From: Propionibacteriaceae bacterium UBA4569
Lineage (GTDB): Bacteria > Actinomycetota > Actinomycetes > Propionibacteriales > Propionibacteriaceae
Direction: 5' to 3'
DNA: 8,320 nt
NCBI GenBank assembly: GCA_002387005.1
Contig: DGKN01000018.1
Span: forward strand, 5,207 to 13,526
Below the pieces are notes generated by a model. That model worked only from the letters and a program-made list of their open reading frames with translations. It was not told the origin of the DNA and searched no databases. Below are positions 5,903-8,320 of this stretch, piece by piece; within the stretch, counting starts at the first letter, position 1; every line of letters begins with the position of its first letter. The position numbers were made by a program, and so were the translations under genes.

Positions 5903-6787
5903 TCAGGTGATCGACGCCTGGTAGATCTCGTCGATGGAGTTGGCGAGCATCTGGTCGAACTCCTCCTCGCTCTGGTCGGCCGACAGACCCTCGGTCAGCG
6001 CGCGGGAGAAGGACGCGATCAGCCCGTGGTTGCGGGCCAGGCGCTCGTTGGCCTCCTGACGCGAATAGCCGCCCGACAGGGCCACCACCCGCAGGATCCG
6101 CGGATGCGCGATCAGGTCGACGAACAGGTCGTCCTTGGTCGGGATGGTGAGCTTGAGCATCACCTGCTTGTCGTCGCCCAGGGCGTCGAGATGCGCGAGG
6201 AGTTCCTCGTGCAGCAGGTCTTCGGCCGCCTCCTTGTCGGGGGCGTTGATGTCGACCTCGGGTTCGATGATCGGCGCCAGCCCGCGGGCCAGGATCTTGT
6301 TCGCGACGTCGAACTGCTGCTCGACGATCGCGTGGATGCCGCCCGGGTCGGCGTTCTGGATCACCGAGCGCATCTTGGTGCCGAAGATGCCCTTGTCGAC
6401 GGCCCGCGCCAGCAGGTCGTCCAGGTCGGGGATGGGCTTCATCATCCGGACGCCCTCGGACGCGTCCTGCAAGCCCTTGTCCACCTTCAGGATGGGCAGG
6501 ATCTGCTTGTTCTCCCAGAGGTAGGCGGCGGTGTCTTTGCCCTCGACCTGGGAGTCCATCGTCTTCTCGAAGAGGATGGCCGCCAGGATCTTCTCGCTCG
6601 TGAACGACGGCGAGGTGATGATGCGTTCGCGCATCTGGTGGATCAGCTCGAACATCTCGGCTTCGCTGCCGTACTTGCTCTCGTCGATGCCGTACAGCTT
6701 CAGTGCCTTGGGGGTTGAGCCGCCGCTCTGGTCGAGCGCTGCGACGAATCCCTGGCCAGAGGCCATGCGGCTGGTTTGCGTACTCAT
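5903..6787 (-). CDS. fda: Class I fructose-bisphosphate aldolase
   Basis: This cytoplasmic enzyme reversibly splits fructose 1,6-bisphosphate into dihydroxyacetone phosphate and glyceraldehyde 3-phosphate in glycolysis and gluconeogenesis, through a lysine Schiff base and without metal. The 294-residue length fits the short bacterial class I (Fda) type. Visible signatures are [20 protein letters not shown] (14-33), ILFEKTMD (71-78), [10 protein letters not shown] (96-105), IIEPEVDI (173-180) and the phosphate-binding [12 protein letters not shown] (236-247). Lys212 in [10 protein letters not shown] matches the Schiff-base lysine position I recall for the Staphylococcus aureus enzyme. AGGAGG lies 4 nt before the ATG at 6787, which settles the start; the frame stays open to 7405, but this extension is a shadow of the opposite gene. 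It is divergent from the PLP enzyme with only 45 bp between, so its promoter must lie in this gap or inside the neighbour. The function is confident; a link to the sugar operon is possible but unproven. Confidence 0.97.
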   Translation of the reverse strand: MSTQTSRMASGQGFVAALDQSGGSTPKALKLYGIDESKYGSEAEMFELIHQMRERIITSPSFTSEKILAAILFEKTMDSQVEGKDTAAYLWENKQILPILKVDKGLQDASEGVRMMKPIPDLDDLLARAVDKGIFGTKMRSVIQNADPGGIHAIVEQQFDVANKILARGLAPIIEPEVDINAPDKEAAEDLLHEELLAHLDALGDDKQVMLKLTIPTKDDLFVDLIAHPRILRVVALSGGYSRQEANERLARNHGLIASFSRALTEGLSADQSEEEFDQMLANSIDEIYQASIT

Positions 6788-6832
6788 GATTCCTCCTGCC
6801 TCAAGGCTACGCCGGAAACTATCGTCGGGCCC
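6788..6832. promoter_or_regulatory. Divergent promoter region with overlapping -10 elements
   Basis: This 45-bp gap must serve two divergent genes. On the plus strand TATCGT (6820-6825) fits TAnnnT and ends 7 nt before the ATG at 6833, the layout of leaderless transcripts common in actinobacteria. On the minus strand GATAGT (6823-6818) overlaps it and matches TATAAT at 4 of 6 positions; it would place the aldolase start near 6811, upstream of its AGGAGG (6797-6792). No good -35 is visible for either. Confidence 0.4.
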
Positions 6833-7891
6833 ATGAATGCGACTCCCCGCCTGGTGATCGACCCCGCCGTGCTGCAGCGCACCATCGACGCGATGGCTGC
6901 ACTGGTCGGCGGGCAGGGGTTGGACCTGCGGCCGCACGTCAAGACCCACAAATGCCTCGAGATTGCCCGTCTGCAGCGTGACGCCGGCGCCCGCGGGATC
7001 ACTGTCGCGACGCTGGGGGAGGCCGAGGTCTTCGCTGCCGCCGGTTTCGACGACATCACCGTGGCCTACCCGGTCTGGGTGGACGAGAAGTCCGGCGCCC
7101 GGCTGCGATGCCTGCGGGAGCAGGCATCCGTCCGGGTGGGTGTCGACTCCGTGGACGGTGCGCGCCAGATCGCCCGGCACTGCCCCGCGGCCCAGGTGCT
7201 GGTCGAGATCGATTCCGGGCACCACCGGACGGGTGCCGGCCCGGCCGAGGCGGGAGCGGTCGCCGCAGCGGCGAACCAGGCCGGGTTGGAGGTGGCTGGT
7301 GTCTTCACCTTCCCGGGGCACTCCTACTCGCCCGAGACCCGCGCCCAGGTCGCCGCCGCCGAACAGGACGCGCTGTCGGCCGCCGTTGGCTCCTTGTCGG
7401 CTCAAGGGATCGCGTCCCCCGTTGTCAGCGGCGGATCCTCACCCAGCGCCCAGTTCGTCCGTTCCGGTGTGCTGACCGAACTGCGTCCCGGCGCCTATGT
7501 CTTCAACGACGCCCAACAGTGGGAACTCGGTGCCTGCACGGCAGGCGACATCGCCCTGACCGTGCACGCGACGGTCGTCAGCCATGCCGGCGGACGACTG
7601 GTGCTGGATGCCGGGTCCAAGGCCTTGGCAGCCGACCGTCCGGCGTGGGCCAGCGGATCGGGACGCCTGCTCGACCACCCGGACGCCCGCATCGTCATGC
7701 TCTCGGAGCACCACGCCGTGTGCGAGCTGGATGGCCCGCTGCCGCCGCTGGGCAGCACTGTGCGCGTGGTTCCCAACCACTGTTGCAATGCGGTGGCCCT
7801 GGCCGACGAGTTCGTCGTCGGGAACTGGGACGGGGAACGACTGGACGAGGTGGACCGCTGGCAGGTGGCGGCGCGCAACCGCAACCACTGA
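6833..7891 (+). CDS. PLP-dependent D-threonine aldolase / D-serine dehydratase-like enzyme
   Basis: This is a fold-type III (alanine-racemase-like barrel) PLP enzyme acting on D-beta-hydroxy amino acids. Family members cleave D-threonine to glycine and acetaldehyde, or dehydrate D-serine to pyruvate and ammonia. The 352 residues contain RPHVKTHK at 33-40 with Lys37 as the PLP lysine, [10 protein letters not shown] (125-134), FTFPGHSYS (158-166), SGGSSPS (199-205) and [10 protein letters not shown] (217-226). The C-terminal domain has [11 protein letters not shown] (259-269), SEHHAV (291-296) and [10 protein letters not shown], whose His316 and Cys318 match the family's metal-binding HxC pair. 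Length and motifs are complete. The ATG at 6833 was chosen because homology-like sequence (RLVIDPAVL) begins right after it. There is no Shine-Dalgarno, but a TAnnnT element lies 7 nt upstream, so a leaderless transcript is likely. Sequence alone does not decide between D-threonine, D-serine or another D-hydroxy amino acid. Confidence 0.9.
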   Translation: MNATPRLVIDPAVLQRTIDAMAALVGGQGLDLRPHVKTHKCLEIARLQRDAGARGITVATLGEAEVFAAAGFDDITVAYPVWVDEKSGARLRCLREQASVRVGVDSVDGARQIARHCPAAQVLVEIDSGHHRTGAGPAEAGAVAAAANQAGLEVAGVFTFPGHSYSPETRAQVAAAEQDALSAAVGSLSAQGIASPVVSGGSSPSAQFVRSGVLTELRPGAYVFNDAQQWELGACTAGDIALTVHATVVSHAGGRLVLDAGSKALAADRPAWASGSGRLLDHPDARIVMLSEHHAVCELDGPLPPLGSTVRVVPNHCCNAVALADEFVVGNWDGERLDEVDRWQVAARNRNH

Positions 7892-7911
7892 CCTGCCCGA
7901 GGCCATGGATT

Positions 7912-7968
7912 GTCGCCCAAGATTCTCCAGCGGGGGTGCTGGGGTCGCTCTCCACGGATTTGGGCGAC
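7912..7968. repeat. Inverted repeat with nested hairpin
   Basis: GTCGCCCAA (7912-7920) and TTGGGCGAC (7960-7968) are perfect 9-bp complements. The 39-nt loop contains a second hairpin, CCAGC/GCTGG (7927-7931, 7938-7942). The outer arms extend through GGAT (7907-7910) and ATCC (7971-7974) with an internal loop. It begins 20 nt after the stop of the PLP enzyme. It could be a terminator lacking a T-run, or a regulatory element for the next gene. Confidence 0.5.
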
Positions 7969-7984
7969 TCATCCTGCGCTTCCA

Positions 7985-8068
7985 GACGAGCATCTGCCTT
8001 GGGATGAAGTGGCAGAGTCGCTGGTGACGAGCATTTCCGGCCCGAGCCGACGTCGACAACGACGAGCA
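7985..8068 (+). repeat. Three direct copies of GACGAGCA upstream of the aldo/keto reductase
   Basis: The octamer GACGAGCA occurs at 7985-7992, 8026-8033 and 8061-8068; the first two copies extend to GACGAGCAT. Start-to-start spacings are 41 and 35 bp. Between the first two lies a 6-bp inverted repeat TCTGCC/GGCAGA (7993-7998, 8011-8016). The copies lie in the noncoding gap before the reductase and may be regulator sites, but chance cannot be excluded. Confidence 0.4.
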
Positions 8069-8079
8069 ATGGAGGAAGC

Positions 8080-8320
8080 ATGGAAACCACCAACCTTGGC
8101 CAATCCGGCATCACGATCCCCCGGCTGTGCATCGGCGGGATGAGCTTCGGTGAGGTCTTCCCCGACTTTCACCAGTGGGTGATCGGCCAGGACGAGACCC
8201 AGGCGGTGATCCAGCGGGCGCTCGAACTGGGCGTGAACTTCATCGACACCGCCAACACCTACGCGCGTGGCACGAGCGAGAAGTTCATCGGCGAATCACT
8301 ACGACGGCTCCAGGTGTCCC
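8080..8320 (+). CDS. Aldo/keto reductase, N-terminal part (runs off the window)
   Basis: This is an NAD(P)H-dependent oxidoreductase with a TIM-barrel fold that reduces aldehydes or ketones to alcohols. Eighty residues are visible. They begin METTNLGQSGITIPRLCIGG with the family's first beta-hairpin and strand, then GMSFGE, a long insertion-like stretch with HQWVIGQDET, the helix AVIQRALELGVN, and the signature FIDTANTYARGTSE, where Asp56 and Tyr61 are the catalytic pair. The SFGE and HQW elements resemble E. coli YajO-type reductases, a comparison made from memory. The start at 8080 has GGAGG (8071-8075) 4 nt upstream. The catalytic Lys and His and the cofactor-binding C-terminal part lie outside the window, so substrate and cofactor cannot be judged. 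It follows the PLP enzyme on the same strand after 188 bp and is probably transcribed separately. Confidence 0.93.
   Translation, partial: METTNLGQSGITIPRLCIGGMSFGEVFPDFHQWVIGQDETQAVIQRALELGVNFIDTANTYARGTSEKFIGESLRRLQVS

Noticed and set aside
5900..5913. Palindrome CGATCA-GG-TGATCG across the aldolase stop codon
   Set aside because: It is short, lies in the last codons of the gene, and the much stronger hairpin at 5834-5872 explains termination better.
5882..6718. Plus-strand 278-codon frame opposite the aldolase
   Set aside because: It is an antisense shadow of a highly conserved aldolase gene, with no ribosome binding site or recognisable domain.
6788..7405. N-terminal extension of the aldolase to about 500 residues
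   Set aside because: The extension is antisense to the PLP enzyme, whereas the aldolase itself starts at 6787 behind a strong AGGAGG and has the normal family length.
7108..8007. Plus-strand 299-codon frame overlapping the PLP enzyme
   Set aside because: It is a shifted-frame shadow rich in Arg, Gly and Pro; the PLP enzyme's motifs are all in the other frame.

Overview
The window comes from a high-GC Gram-positive bacterium, most likely an actinobacterium. Pointers are the strong G/C third-position bias, a carbohydrate ABC operon with no ATPase gene of its own, and a class I fructose-bisphosphate aldolase of the type I associate with Propionibacteriaceae. The family-level guess is recollection, not a search result.

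Positions 1-5380 hold one minus-strand sugar-uptake operon read from right to left. A promoter and a LacI-type operator (5331-5379) are followed by a cytoplasmic GH32-like beta-fructosidase (5315-3891), a lipoprotein sugar-binding protein (3839-2493), two six-helix permeases (2413-1535 and 1533-628), and a LacI-family repressor (622 to beyond position 1, C-terminus missing). The likely scheme is that the lipoprotein captures a fructose-containing oligosaccharide, the permeases import it with an ATPase encoded elsewhere, the GH32 enzyme cleaves it inside the cell, and the repressor, as last gene, closes an autoregulatory loop at the operator. A perfect 8-bp stem-loop lies between the binding-protein gene and the first permease gene.

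Positions 5381-5902 are a short transitional region. It contains a small plus-strand gene with a good ribosome binding site that encodes a two-CxxC protein with a glycine-zipper segment. Its reading frame is broken by an apparent one-base loss near 5628. A strong GC-rich stem-loop with a T-rich tail (5834-5883) lies between it and the convergent aldolase gene.

Positions 5903-7891 hold a divergent pair 45 bp apart: a class I fructose-bisphosphate aldolase (minus) and a PLP-dependent D-threonine aldolase/D-serine dehydratase-like enzyme (plus). The latter has no Shine-Dalgarno and a -10-like hexamer 7 nt before its ATG, as in leaderless transcripts. A 188-bp gap with an inverted repeat and three copies of GACGAGCA precedes an aldo/keto reductase cut off by the window end (8080-8320).

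The window is mostly ordinary metabolic DNA. The points most worth checking are the divergent GH32 nucleophile motif, the frameshifted glycine-zipper protein, and the regulatory structures in the intergenic gaps. I found no CRISPR array, tRNA, rRNA, insertion sequence or phage gene.
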